From Cyanophora paradoxa (lineage: Eukaryota; Glaucocystophyceae; Cyanophorales; Cyanophoraceae): a stretch of DNA of 50,069 nucleotides. This document shows positions 32,901 through 44,473 of the stretch, one piece after another. The stretch lies in NCBI GenBank assembly GCA_004431415.1, contig QPMI01000172.1, positions 1 through 50,069 on the forward strand. Direction: 5' to 3'. Positions within the stretch are counted from its first letter, which is position 1. Every line of letters begins with the position of its first letter. The notes under the pieces were generated by a model, which worked only from the letters and a program-made list of their open reading frames with translations, did not search any database and was not told the origin of the DNA. Made by a program: the position numbers and the translations under genes.

Positions 32901-34396
32901 CGGCTCTGACCCCAGCGCTCTTCCCGCGCCGCAGCCTCAAGGGCTCGGGCCTGGGCCGCGCCTCGGTCTACCGCCCCGAGTTCTCCTCGTCGCCCGTCCG
33001 CAGGGCCTCCGCCGCCGGCTTCGCCTTCCTCGGCGCCTCCATGGTGCCCCTCTCTTGGCTTAGCCTCGGCCTTGGCGGCCTGCGCGAAACCCCAGCTTAG
33101 CCTCGCCTCGCCCCGCCTTGCCTTGCCTCGCCCTGGCCGGGAGCTGAGGCGAGCGCCAGGTCTCGGTGGTCTACGCGGTGGGCATGTACCACTACCGAAC
33201 CACCAACATCCGCCGCAAGATCGCCGGTCCGCCCGCCCGCCCGCCCGCCCGCTCGTCCCCAGCGCGGCGCGGCCCGGCTGACGGCTCCGGCGGGCAGCGA
33301 ACTACGGGGACAAGATCGGCCCCAACTTCCTCGCCGCCGTCCTCATCGGCCTCGCCGGTCCTCTTCCCCCCCTCTTCCCCCCCCCCCCCTCCCTCTCACC
33401 CTTCGTTCGCAGGGACGAACATCTACCTCTACGCGTCGCAGCTGAACCCCCCCTGCGCCGACTTCTCCTCCCTCACCGGCGGCGCCGGTGCGCGCAACCC
33501 CATACCCCCGTCGTCCTTCCCCCCTGACACACCGTACCCCCCCTCGCCAGACTTCTCGGCGGTGGGCGTGCACGGGGTACCGGGGCGCCCGGAGGCGCTC
33601 CTCGCGGTGGGCCAGGGCCTCGCCGAGCTCCGCCTCGACTCCCTCCGCACCCGCTCGTGCGTCCGAAACAAAACGACGTACCCCCTTGCTTTGCTCTCCC
33701 CCTCTGACGTACGCACGCGCGCACGTACCCGGGCAGCTTCGCGGTGCCGTCGTGCGTGGACGCGGCCTGGCTGGCCGGGGACGCGCCCCCCGGGGCCGAG
33801 GCGCTGGTGTACCTGCTGAGGCAGTACCCCCCCTCCATCGTGGAGTTCGACACTGCGGCGATGCGCGCCCTGCGCTCGTTCGACCTCCCCATCGAGCCCC
33901 GGGACGTCCCCTTCTGGAGCCTCTCGGCCATCACGTACCTCCCCGCCGCCGCCCTCAACGGCCCCGCCGCCGGCCGCGGCGCGAACCCGGCCGCCGGCCA
34001 CTTCCTCGTGGCGACCTCGGGCGACGGCCGCGTCTACCGCGTGGACCTCCCGCTCCAGGCCGCCAAGCCCGGCGCCGCCGCCTCGGTCCGGGGCTTCTCC
34101 GTCCCCGCGCCCGGGATGGCGGACCTGCACGGCCTGCACTGGCACGCCGGCCTCGGCCGCCTCTACATCCTCGCCGGCTCCTCCCTCATGGAGGCCGACC
34201 CCACCTCGCTCGCCCCCTCCCGCGAGTGGCCCCTCCTCTTCCGGTACCCCCGCCCGCCCCCCGCCCACGCTGTAGAGGGGCCGGGCTTCCTTGCTGACGC
34301 CCCTGTACCCCAGGCGCTTCCGGGGCATGTGGATCGACGAGAGCGGCGAGAACGCGTTCCTCACGACGGACCGCAAGGTCCGCACCCCCCTTGTCA

Positions 34397-34431
<35 letters not shown>

Positions 34432-34520
34432 CCTGCCTGACCTTGCCGCAGGGCGCGGTGACGCGGGTGCCCTTCTCCCCCGAGAACGGCCCCCAGCTCT
34501 GCGACGGGCTCTTCGGCTGA
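29975..34520 (+). CDS. SPX - VTC core - DUF202 protein with extra C-terminal domain
   Basis: A 22-exon model of ~1,030 residues closes in frame. Exon 1 is 29975-29989 (MKFGK) and the last is 34452-34520. [29 protein letters not shown], ending [12 protein letters not shown] with the basic cluster that senses inositol pyrophosphates. VTC tunnel-type core: [73 protein letters not shown]. The usual ERKTH motif after the FVER strand is not evident (VERLAFGG), so polymerase activity is open; a VTC2/3-like regulatory role is possible. DUF202: [20 protein letters not shown], then three membrane segments (to about 33430). A further ~250 residues (33551-34520) follow. Introns at 31035-31110, 31316-31377 and 32852-32934 start with GC. 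A C run (31680-31704) lies in a 63-nt in-frame segment that may be an intron or a Pro-rich linker. Confidence 0.85.
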
Positions 34521-34935
34521 GGCCGGGCCGCCGGCCCCGCCCCGCCCGCCTCGCCCGGCCCTCGGCGCGCCCGCCTCCGCCTCCGCCGCCGGCCCCTGGC
34601 GCAGGCCTCGCCCGTCCCCTGCTTCCTTCTCCCGCCGGCGCCGGCCCCGGCGAGTCGCGCTCCCCTCTGATGAGACGCTTTCTCTCTCACTCGGCCGCCC
34701 GCCGCTCCGTCTGGTCGCGGCGGCCGACTAGGCTGCAGCCCAGTATTCCAGTGATTGTTAAGGTTTTCCTTTGCTCTCGGCAGATACGTATGCGTAGTGA
34801 CTAGTTCTTTTCCATACGTGAACAGTCTAATAGATACAACCTGTGACTACATATACGCTTACGATTCTACGTGCTCGATTCTACAGTCGAAAGCCGGCGG
34901 GGCCTGCAGTCCGGCAACGCCCGTCGCCCCTCTCC
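34521..34935. other. Convergent intergenic gap
   Basis: This region separates the VTC stop (34520) from the F-box/LRR stop (34936). It is GC-rich up to 34730, then AT-richer. It should hold both 3' untranslated regions; no gene is seen. Confidence 0.6.
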
Positions 34936-37717
34936 CTACTGCATGCTGCAGCCCTCGCCCCCCCCGTCGGGGTCCGCGTCGTACGTGTGGGGGTACTCCT
35001 CCTGCGGCCAGTACCCCCCGCCCGGGGGCGGGGGCGTCCGCCGCCGCCCCCGCTCGCGGCTGGCGGCCTCCGCCGCGCGCTCCTGCGCGGCGGCGGCCGT
35101 GCGGGCGACGCGGGGCGGGCGGGGGGCGTCCCAGTCCCCCAGCTCCGCGGGGAGCCCGCAGCTCGGGCTCCACAGGTCCGGCCGCCGCTCCTGTGCCGCC
35201 CCGCCCCGTCATCAGCCTCAGAAGGCTTAGGCTTTTCCGCGAGGCGGACCGAGAGGCGGCGGATCTCGTCGAGGGCGCCCGGGGCGAACTGGCGCGTGGA
35301 GAAGTCCAGCGTCCTGAGGCGCGCCCCGCGATCCCCGACGGCCTCGAGCGATACCAGCGTAAGGAGGGGGCACCCCTGCACCCGCAGCGACTCGAGGCCC
35401 CGCGCGCTGCCCCGGCCTCAGGCTCGGGCTCAGACTCAGGTGAGAACGAGGCGCGCCTGGCGAGGAGGGCGGAGACGGAGGCGTCCGTCAGGCCGGCGCA
35501 GCGCGTCAGGTCCACCGCCCGCAGCCGCCTCAGGTGCGTCGCCGCGAACAGCACCGCCCTGGGGAGGGGGAGGCGGGAAGATCAGGGGTACGGGATCGGG
35601 CAGGGGGGGGGTGTGGGGCTCTTGCGCGCGAGTCGGAGATGCGTGCGCCCTCGCAGAGGGCGAGCTCCTCCAGCAGCGGGCACTGCGCGCGGGGGGTACA
35701 GGTCGAGGAGAAAAAGAGGAAAAAAGGAGAGGGGGGTACCTTGACGGCGAGGGCGATGAGGTCGCCGTCGAGGACCGAAGCGGCGTCGGAAAGGCGCAGC
35801 GACTCGAGCGCGGGGCACGCCTCCGCCAGCGGCCGCAGCACCCGCCGCTCCGCCAGCTCGTACCCCGATCCCTCGAGCGCCAGCGCCTGCACCGATACTC
35901 GCCTCAGAAGCGGGCTGGGGGAGGGGGGGGGGAGAGGAGGGGGTACGCGCCTTCAGTCGGGGGCAGCAGGCGCCGAGGACGGCCGGGAGCTCCCGGTCGA
36001 GGAGGGTACCCGCTGCGGCGCCGGCGAGTCAAAAGGGCGACTCGGACGGATTCGAACCCGAATGCCGCACCGTGGATCCCGAGCTCGAGGCGCTCGAGGG
36101 AGGGGGGGAGTCCCTCCCGCTCCATGACCCGCACCGTGTCCTCGTCCCTGGGTGGCCCCAAACCTCTGGTGAATCTTGGGGGCAGGAGCGGGAGTGGGGT
36201 ACGCACACGCCGGCGAAGGCGAGGGAGCGGAGCTGGCGGCAGGAGCGGAGCAGGGCGGCCAGGCCGGCGTCTGCCGCGTTCTTCTTGTGCGGCGCCCCCA
36301 GCCGCAGCCTGCGCCGCGGGGCGGCGCGCTCAGAGTCCAGGGTTCGAATCCCGGAGGAGACCGCGGCTCACTCGGAGAGGCGGCTGCAGGCCTCCGCGAG
36401 GCGGACGTACTGGACCCGCTCCAGGCTGGGTACGGAGTTAGGGGCAGAAGAAAGGCGGTGAAGGGGGGGGGTACGTGCCTGAAGTCCGTCGTGAAGGAGA
36501 GGGCCGTGAGGCGGGGCAGGGAGCGGAGCGCGGCCTCCAGTCCCCCCAGGAGCGATTCCGTGAAGAAGGCCTGGTGTGTGGAGCGGGGGGGTACGGTGAG
36601 CTCCCGGCGGAGTCGTAGGGGAAGGGGGTCCGCGGCACCTCGGTGAGGGAGAGCCGCTCGAGGTTCGGAGCAGAGGCGGCGAGGACGGACAGAGAGCAGA
36701 AGGGCTCCCCGTGCCTCCCCAAGCCCTCGATCTGCGTACCAGCCCCGCCGCTCGGACGGCCGCGGGGCGGGGTGTGGGAGTGGGGGGATCGAAACGGGGG
36801 TACCGTAAGCTGGCGGAGGGAGGGGCCGCAGTGGGTACACAGGGCCTGGATCCCGAGCCGCTCCCGGAAGAGGGCTGCGCGGCCCTCCGTCAGGGGCGGC
36901 GGGGCGCGGCGCGCGCCGGGGCGCGGCGCACGGCCGACGGCGAAGCTGAGCGTCTCGAGGCGCGTGCAGGCGGCGACGAAGCGCGAGAACCCGATGCCGC
37001 TGATTAGCTCGCAGCCGCCCAGGTCGCACTGCGCCGCGCGCGCGGTCGGGCGCCGGAGGAGGCGGCGGGGGCGGCGGCGCGCTCGGACCGAGCGGAGGGG
37101 CCGGCCGTGGACGGCGAGGGTGGCGAGGTCGGCGTCGGAGAGCGCGGTCGAGTCCAGCGAGACCTCCTCGAGCGCCAGCGGCTCCCCGTCCTCGGGCAGC
37201 GCCCCGAGGGATCGCAGGAAAGCGGCGCCCAGGTCCTCGTCCCGCACCGCCGGATGGTCGAACTCCGTCCGCCGCCGCACCTCGATCCGCACTCTCTTGA
37301 GCTGCGCATGCGCGCCGCGCGCCGCGTTCCCGGTCGGTTCTCCTCCCAAGAGCCCAGCCAGCGCTAGCGCTCGGCGGAGGCGCGCACGTTTTGACGGTAG
37401 CCGCGCTGGAGCAGCAGCTGGTAGAAATGGGTCTCGGGATGCCGCGGGCCGAACAGCGAGCGACAGCGAGCGGAAGGGGCGACCTCCAAAGACTCCCAAA
37501 TGCCGGGTAGGCTGAGTGCGGCGTGCCGGAGGACACGGCACACGCGTGCCGCACGCATAACATCGACGAGGCTGCATACGGCCTCAGAAGAAGTATGGTT
37601 CTCATTAGAGAACCTAGCGCACCCAAGCTGCGAGAGCACTGCGTGCAGCACGTCGACGGGCAAATCACTCACGCAGGCCGGCCGATCGGGCGGGCCCATC
37701 GTGGCGCTCACGTGCAC
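34936..37717 (-). CDS. F-box / leucine-rich-repeat protein
   Basis: The ATG at 37717 (or 37699) leads to an F-box: SDLPVDVLHAVLSQLGCA|SLVDVMRAARVCRVLRH, with a probable 48-nt intron at the bar. LRR exons follow: LKRVRIEV, ALEEVSLDS, LETLSFAV, LERLSLTE, LTALSFTTDF, LRSLAFAG, LERLELG, ALESLRLSD, LLEELALCE, LRAVDLTRCAGLTDASV, LESLRVQGC, LRTLDFS. The tail carries a Tyr/Gly/Asp-rich stretch (GYWPQEEYPH) before the stop at 34936-34938. Proteins of this type are substrate receptors of SCF ubiquitin ligases. Introns at 36478-36426, 35629-35559 and 35456-35407 start with GC; that at 35739-35683 starts GTACCCCCC. Exon joins between 36100 and 36000 are uncertain. Confidence 0.75.
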
Positions 37718-37830
37718 ACAGGCCGGTCAGCCGGTCAGCGCAGGTGGGGGAATGGTCAGTGGAGGGGTAGACAATTGAGCGGGGGCGAGCGGCAGGAGCG
37801 GTGAGCGGGCGGCCAGCTAGCGAACGCGGG
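37718..37830. promoter_or_regulatory. Compact divergent promoter (F-box gene / RNR1)
   Basis: The F-box ATG (37717) and the first in-frame RNR ATG (37831) are 113 bp apart on opposite strands. If RNR starts at 37972 the gap is 254 bp. The call rests on geometry only; no core element is recognised. Confidence 0.4.
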
Positions 37831-37971
37831 ATGACGAGGGCGGGCGCCGGGCCCTCGCGGGCCACAGTTCCGGGGCTCAACGTGGCGACAGGAGATTCGC
37901 TCCCGCACGCCAACCCAGCTGCGGCCCACGCCGCGGCGCAAGCGAGTTCATCCTCGTTGCCAGCGTCCGCT

Positions 37972-40900
37972 ATGTTCGTGTACAAGCGAGACGGGCGCCG
38001 CGAGGGCGTCCGCTTCGATGCGATCATAGAAAGGCTGCAGCCTCTAGCGGAGGGGCTGTCGGCCGAGTTCGTCGACGTAATCGAGGTCGCCCAGAAGGTG
38101 AGCGGCTTGCCGCGCCCCTCCCCGCTCCGCAGCTAGCGCGAGCGCGTGCCGGTTCGGGCCTTGATCTGCGATCCGACAGGTGATCGCGGGCCTTTATCCG
38201 GGTGTCTCGACGTCGAAGATAGACGAGCTAGCAGCGGAAACCGCTGCCGCGCTCATGCCCAAGCACGTCGACTACGGGATCCTCGCGGCCCGGATCGCCA
38301 TCACGAACCTGCACAAGAACACTCACGATCGGTTTTCGGACGCGATGCGGGACCTCTACGAGTGGGTCGACAAGCGTACGGGTCAGCACAGGCCGTGCAT
38401 CGCCCGCGATTTCTGGGAGACCGTCTCAGCCCACAAGGCCCGGCTCGACGCCGCCGTGGTGACCAACCGGGACTTCCTTTTCGATTTCTTCGGATTCAAG
38501 ACGCTCGAACGTTCGTACCTGATGCAGCTCGAGGGCCGGGTGCGTCGCGACAGCGCTAGCTAGCCTGCCAATCATGCGCGGCCGGTCTGACGCCGGGTCT
38601 TCGCCGGGCCAGGTGGTGGAGCGGCCGCAGTATCTCCTGATGCGCGTCGCGGTGGCGATCCACGGGAACGACGTCGACGCGGCGATCGAGACGTACAACT
38701 TGATGTCCCTCAAGTGGTTCACGCACGCCTCGCCCACCCTCTTCAACGCCGGGACGCCCAACGCGCAGCTCTCGTCGTGCTTCCTCGGTGCGGCGTCCCC
38801 CTTTCGAGCCGCCGGGGTCCTTCACGCCCCGCCGTGACGCGAGCGCCGCGCCGGCCGTGCGCATGCAGTGGCGATGAGCGAGGACTCGATCGAGGGGATC
38901 TACGACACCCTTAAGGAGTGTGCGATGATCTCCCGCTCGGCCGGCGGCATCGGGCTCTCCGTCTCCAACATCCGCGCCAAGGGCTCCTCCGTCGGCGGAG
39001 GTCTGGCCCTACCGTCCCTCCCCCGCCTCCGCCCCTTCCCGCCCGCGGCCGCCGACGCGCCGGCGCAGGCGCCTGCTTCGGGAGCAGCGGCCTGGTCCCG
39101 ATGCTGCGCGTCTTCAACGACACGGCGCGCTTCGTGGACCAGGGCGGGAAGCGCAAGGGCGCCTTCGCCATCTACCTGGAGCCCTGGCACGCCGACGTCT
39201 ACGACTTCTTGGAGCTCCGCAAGAACCACGGCGTGCGCTCCGCCGCCGCCGCCGCGCGGCTGGGGTCCGCGGTTGCCTTAGGCGGCCGCGTGCGCGACGC
39301 AGCACGAGGAGCACAGGGCCCGCGACCTCTTCTACGCGCTCTGGATCCCGGACCTCTTCATGCGGCGCGTGGAGGCGGACTCGGAGTGGTCGCTCTTCTG
39401 CCCGAGCGAGGCGCCCGGCCTGGACGACGTGCACGGCGAGGCCTTCGACGCTCTGTACGCGCGCTACGAGCGCGAGGGCCGCGCCCGCAAGGTCGTCAGG
39501 GCCCAGGAGCTCTGGTTCCGCGTCATCTCTACCCAGATCGAGACCGGCACGCCCTACATGCTCTACAAGGTCCGCCCCTCTCGTTTCTTTCTCACGTCTT
39601 CTTTTAATTTCTTAACTTGTCCCTCGCCAGGACGCGTGCAACCGCAAGTCGAACCAGCGGCACCTGGGGACGATCAAGAGCAGCAACCTGTGCACGGAGA
39701 TCGTCGAGTACTCGTCCAAGGACGAGACGGCCGTGTGCAACCTGGCCTCGATCGCCCTCTCCATGTTCGTGTCCGGCGGGGACGAGCCGGCCTGCGACTG
39801 CTCCAACGGCTTCGGGGCGGCGGGGGGCGCCCCCTCGCCCTTCGACCCGTCGGCCCCCGCCGGCGCGCCGCACGAGGAGCGGGGCCCGGGGAGCCCGCCC
39901 CGCTCCGCCTCCTCCTCCTCCCTCTCCGCCGCCTCCTGCTCCTCCTCCTCCTCCTCCTCGGCCCCCTCCTGCGACTCCCGGCCCGCCTCGCGCCCCTCCA
40001 CGCCCCCCGCCCCCGCCCCGCCGCCTGCCGCGAGCCCCCGCCCCCCGGCCTTCGACTTCGAGCGCCTCCGCCAGGTACCCCCCCTCTTGCCGCATTCCTG
40101 TACCCCCGGCCGACGCCCGGGCGGCCGCAGGTCACGCGAGTGGTGACGAAGAATCTGAACCGCATCATAGACAGGAACCACTACCCCGTCGAGAAGGCGC
40201 GCCGCTCGAACATGCGCCACCGCCCGATCGGCATCGGTGCGCGCGCCGCTTCTCTATCTATCCCTTCCAATCTCCGCCCGCTGATTCCTGTCCGCCCGGG
40301 TACAGGCGTGCAGGGCCTGGCGGACGCGTTCATACGGATGCGGTACCCCTTCGACTCGGCGGAGGCGGCGGACCTGAACCGGCGCATCTTCGAGGCGATC
40401 TACTTTGCGGCGCTGGAGGCGAGCTGCGAGCTGGCCGAGGCGGAGGGGCCCTGCGAGACGCACGCCGGCAGGTCCGCCCCTCCTCTTCCCCTCTTTTTCT
40501 CTCTTTTCCCGCGTCGGTTGGCTCAGGCGCGCGCGCCGCAGCCCGGCGTCGGAGGGGCTCCTGCAGCACGACATGTGGGGCGTGGAGGCGCCGCCGGACA
40601 GCCCGTGGGACTGGGCCGGCCTCCGCCAGCGCATCGCGCGGCACGGCCTCCGCAACTCCCTGCTCGTCGCCCCGATGCCCACCGCCTCCACCTCCCAGGT
40701 GCCCCCGCCCCCTCTTATCCCAACCGATCCCACGCTCCTGCGTCCACCTGAGCCCTTCTCCTCGGCAGATCCTGGGCAACAACGAGTGCATCGAGCCGTA
40801 CACGTCGAACCTGTACCTGCGGCGCGTGCTCGCCGGCGAGTTCTTCTGCGTCAACGCCCACCTCGTCCGCGACCTCTCCCGCCTGGGCCTGTGGAGCGAG

Positions 40901-41449
40901 GAGATCAAGACCCAGATCGTCATCGGCTCGGGCTCCATCCAGCACATCCCCGAGATCCCGCCCGACCTCAAGGAGCTCTACAAGACCGTGTGGGAGATCA
41001 AGCAGCGCGCCCTCGTCGATATGGCCGCCGACCGCGGCGCCTTCATTGACCAGAGCCAGTCCTTCAACGCCTTCATGGCCGAGCCGACGCCGCAGAAGCT
41101 CACCTCGATGCACTTCTACGCGTGGAAGCGCGGCCTCAAGACGGGGATGTACTACCTGCGGACCAAGGCGGCGGCCGACGCGATCAAGTTCACCGTCGAC
41201 CACGACGCGATCAAGAGGCACCAGAAGGCGGGCAGGGCGGCAGCCTCGTCCTCGACGGCCGCCCAGGAGGCGCGCAAGCCGGGCCCGGGAGAGGAGGAGG
41301 GGGAGGAGGAGGAGGAGGGGGCCGCCGGCCCCGCGCCGGCCTCCTCGGCCGCCTCCGTCTCGGGCGGGTCGGCCTCGGCCGCCGAGGAGGCCCCGCCCCG
41401 CGTCTGCTCCTTCGCGGACCGGGACGCGTGTCTCTCCTGCGGCAGCTAG
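37972..41449 (+). CDS. RRM1: Ribonucleoside-diphosphate reductase large subunit (class Ia)
   Basis: Reduces NDPs to dNDPs with a small radical subunit. Eleven exons: 37972-38097, 38180-38539, 38613-38787, 38869-39000, 39069-39232, 39303-39569, 39631-40074, 40131-40236, 40306-40471, 40542-40698, 40769-41449. They join to exactly 926 codons including the stop. The ATP cone starts MFVYKRDGR. By codon count the catalytic set falls at C218, N427, C429, E431 and C444, the same numbers as I recall for human RRM1. GMYYLRT carries the radical-path tyrosines, and CLSCGS is the C-terminal redox pair. A Ser/Pro/Ala-rich insert of ~90 residues follows [11 protein letters not shown]. An acidic linker precedes the CxxC tail. 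All ten introns (56-82 nt) are GT-AG with weak donors. An upstream in-frame ATG at 37831 would add 47 residues, possibly a targeting peptide. Confidence 0.95.
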
Positions 41450-42290
41450 CGAGCGGGGCCAGGGCCCTGGGTAGGAATAGTTAGCCCCAGCAGCCAGGCC
41501 TCCCGACCCCACGACGCCCGCGCGCGTGCAGCCGCGCGCGCCTCGCAGGTAGAGGCGCGCGCCTGTTTTCAGGTCTATAGCTAGATCTAAAGATACAAGT
41601 GATGACTCCGACCGTCGGATGTCAATGCATTCTATCGTTCAACGGTTAACGTTTCTTGCAATTGTGACGGGCACGGTGGCGCCGGCCCGCATCGCGATCG
41701 CGGAGCTAGATCTAGAGACCGCCCCCGCCCATGACGGCCAGATCTATAGCTAGACCACGGGTCCCGGGCCCATGGCCTATATTAATCTCAGCGGTTCCGG
41801 CCTCTCAGAGCCTCGGCCCCTGTGCATGTCTGTCTCAGAGTCTTAAAGCGGCAAATGTACTTTTTCATTTCGCAAGTCTTGCATGAAGTAAGCATACATA
41901 CCAAATAAAGAGCTGCTGGAGACATAAACAGAAAATAAGATCACTGAAGCTAGCTCTCGCAATAAGACTCGACTCGCAATAAGGGCCCGCTGTCGCTGAA
42001 CTAACGATACGAGCAACAATGACTAAGAAGAGCGCCTAGTCCCCTATCAATCTACACGTACTCAATAAGCTAACCTACACTGCCGGTACAAGCCCTTAAA
42101 AGAGGCCTGACGCAGCAGGCTCATCTACTACTGTAGCGCGTGAACTGAATGAAGGTCCATCCGCGTTTTTGTACACCCGGGGAAAAAGGCGGAGAGTTCG
42201 CCGGACAAAATCCGGGGCTGCCTGACGGCCTACTCCATATAGTAATGAAGAAAGAGTAGCTAAAAGTTGATACAAAAAGTACAGTTAGTT
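41450..42290. other. Intergenic after RNR1
   Basis: Rich in CTAG/GATC palindromes (AGATCTAGAG, CTATAGCTAG) and AT-richer than the genes. It has no open frame of note. An AATAAA-like word occurs near 41905. Confidence 0.65.
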
Positions 42291-42899
42291 ATGCAATTAA
42301 CTCTTATCAGTTACGATGCTTCGACACGCGACGAGGACGAGGCGCGGAAGGCCGATTGGTGCGTCTCGTTGTCGCTCTGTGCGGAAAGATATCAGCGAAG
42401 GCGCAGGTTCGAAAAGAGGAAAGGAGAAGTGACGAACCCGACCCCGGACCCTGGCGCTGTTCAGGACCGCGAAGCGGCAAAGCGAGGACTGCCGCGAGCA
42501 CGAGTCCGTCGCGATGGCGGGCAGAGAGCCCACTTTGCCGGAGGCGGATCGGTGGGGGCTGGCGATACGGAGCTCCGGCATCGACGTGCTGCCGTTACCT
42601 GATGTTGCTGACGAAAGGGACGGCAGGACCGAGTCGGAGAGTCGGCGGGAGCGCGAGGGCGCCGCGTCCGGAGACTGCTCGTCTTCGCTAGCCTGGGGTG
42701 AGGTTGGCCGCGGCTGTGGGAAGGTCCGTGACCGCCCGGGGACGTCTCGCGTTGAAGGCGACCGCCGCCTGCTCGGTGGGATACACGAGCCCAAGGGAAC
42801 CGCTGAGCGAGTTCGCGTCAGCGCAGCAAGAGCACGAGCAGAAGCGGAAACGACGCACCAGACCATGGAAGCAGCCGCCTCACATTCGAGCCGAGCCTC

Positions 42900-43460
42900 A
42901 CGTCGAGATACGAAATTGAAAGGAAAAGTTTCCGAACGAATTGCGCGGCGCTGCGGCAGCCGGGAATAAGCGGAAGGCATCCATGAAAACCAGGGCGGAA
43001 ATGCACTGTTCGGGAACGACGGAGCCATCGGATCCCGCCGTCCATCTTTCGCTGAGGGTCTTGAGCATGTGACAGAACCGTCCCTTCTCCACGAAAGAGG
43101 CGCCCTTGGCGTCGGCCACGAAGTCCATCTGCGGTAATATGGTCAGACCATTCGACACGTTCTGCGGTCCAGGCTGTTGCAGCCAAAGTTGATTCATCTA
43201 AATAAGGCGCACCGCGGCCCGCTGCAGCGCCTGCTTTTCTTCGAACTCCTGGCGCAGCGCTCGAAACATGCATCTGCGGGCAGAGTCAGCAGAGGTTCAA
43301 AGTGGCACAAGGCGATGCGAACGCACGCGTGGAAGGCGCAGTATCGTTCCCTATTCAGGACCCCAGTGTTCTCCGTGACACACAGAAAGAACTGAAGCAG
43401 CGCGGTGAGACCAGCGCACAGCAAGGATATTCACGACAAGTTCCTGCCATGCACACCTCT
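42900..43460 (-). CDS. Unknown protein, partial exon chain
   Basis: Two minus-strand stretches look coding: 43395-43280 (RERYCAFHACVRIALCHFEP) and 43170-42955 (MDFVADAKGASFVEKGRFCH, then SGVVPEQ-like and ALVFMDAFRLF). Between them a helix-like EFEEKQALQRAAVRL segment ends at a stop codon that an intron would have to remove. Family unknown; upstream and downstream limits are not determined. Confidence 0.35.
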
Positions 43461-44028
43461 TCAATTACTTTCGCGGACAGCTCAGCGGGTGCAGCTAGCG
43501 GCTGCACTGGGCCTTGGGCCGCCATTGACCCGAGTCAACGAAAGCCGGGGCTGTTTCGCCTGCCGATCGTCCGATCCCGTCGAGACACCTCTCAATAACA
43601 AGAGGATCGCAAACGGAGGTCCGCGATGGGCGCGCCGGGTGTAAACCAGATGCAGCTGTCAGGCGCTTTGATGGCGCCGTGCACCAGACCACAAAGGAGA
43701 TGCAAGCCAGTTGAAATTGCCTGCTACAACTCGCTGGCGTGCTGATCCCGAGCCGGGCTCGCCCGCGTATGATTTGCGTCCACGCCGTATCCAATTGATC
43801 GTCGACCGCGCGGGCTCCAAGAGGGCGAAGCGGCGCGCGAGAATCACTGGCTCATCCGATGATCGCCCCGCGGTCCGCCGCGTCGCCGATCCCGAAGCTT
43901 GCGAGCACGCGCACCGAAGGACGACTTCTTTGACAGTTTTCTCGCTGTTCAGCTGTCTGTACCCCCCCTTGCTGTTCGGTCCACAGTTCGGAGCTGGTCC
44001 CTCATCTGGACTGTACGACCTTGATCGC

Positions 44029-44473
44029 ATGGCCGACCTTTTCGACGCCGTGCTCGGCATCGAGGAACGCTACCACGAGGAGGGCTACACGGCGGGCGTA
44101 GAGCGCGCGCGGCAGACCGCCATCGCCGACGCGCGGCGGCTTGGCGAGCAGAAGGGGGCGGAGATGGCGGAGGAGATCGGGCACTGCCGCGGCATGGTCG
44201 CGGCGTGGAAGATGCTCGCGCCGCGCTTCCCGGAGCGCTTCTCGGAGCGGTGCGCGCCTCTCCTCTCCCAGAGTGCTAGCTCGCCTCTCACCAGCGCACA
44301 GGGCACTGAAGGCTATAGAAGCTCTCGAGAATAAGATCGCATCGTTCCAGCTCGACAATCCGCAGAGCCCGGACCTGCACGAGGCGCTGGGCCAGGTCCG
44401 GTCCCGCTTTAAAGTGGCCAGGTCGCTGCTCGGCGAGAAGGTGGAGATCTCGACCTCTCTGATGAGCTTCTGA
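44029..44473 (+). CDS. LTO1: LTO1/ORAOV1 homologue (Yae1-type Fe-S adaptor)
   Basis: Two exons (44029-44249 and 44302-44473) around a 52-nt intron give 130 residues. LTO1 with Yae1 hands the ribosome-recycling ATPase ABCE1/Rli1 to the cytosolic Fe-S assembly machinery. The sequence matches the family along its length: DLFDAVLGIEERYHEEGYTAG, QKGAEMAEEIGHCRGMVAAW, and helix ALEALENKIASF followed by LHEALGQVRSRFKVARSLL. It ends in Met-Ser-Phe, which fits the C-terminal tripeptide that CIA adaptors use ([LIM]-[DES]-[WF], from memory). The glycine spacing of the Yae1 repeat is partly degenerate. Confidence 0.85.

Noticed and set aside
36335-36370. tRNA-like B box (GGTTCGAATCC) and another near 46815 (GGTTCGAGTCC)
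   Set aside because: No acceptor stem pairs with the expected 5' end ~60-75 nt upstream, and the first lies in an intron of the F-box gene. At most decayed tRNA-derived pieces.
39612-40220. Minus-strand frames opposite RNR1
   Set aside because: Antisense of the Ser/Pro insert; the RNR exons explain the region fully.
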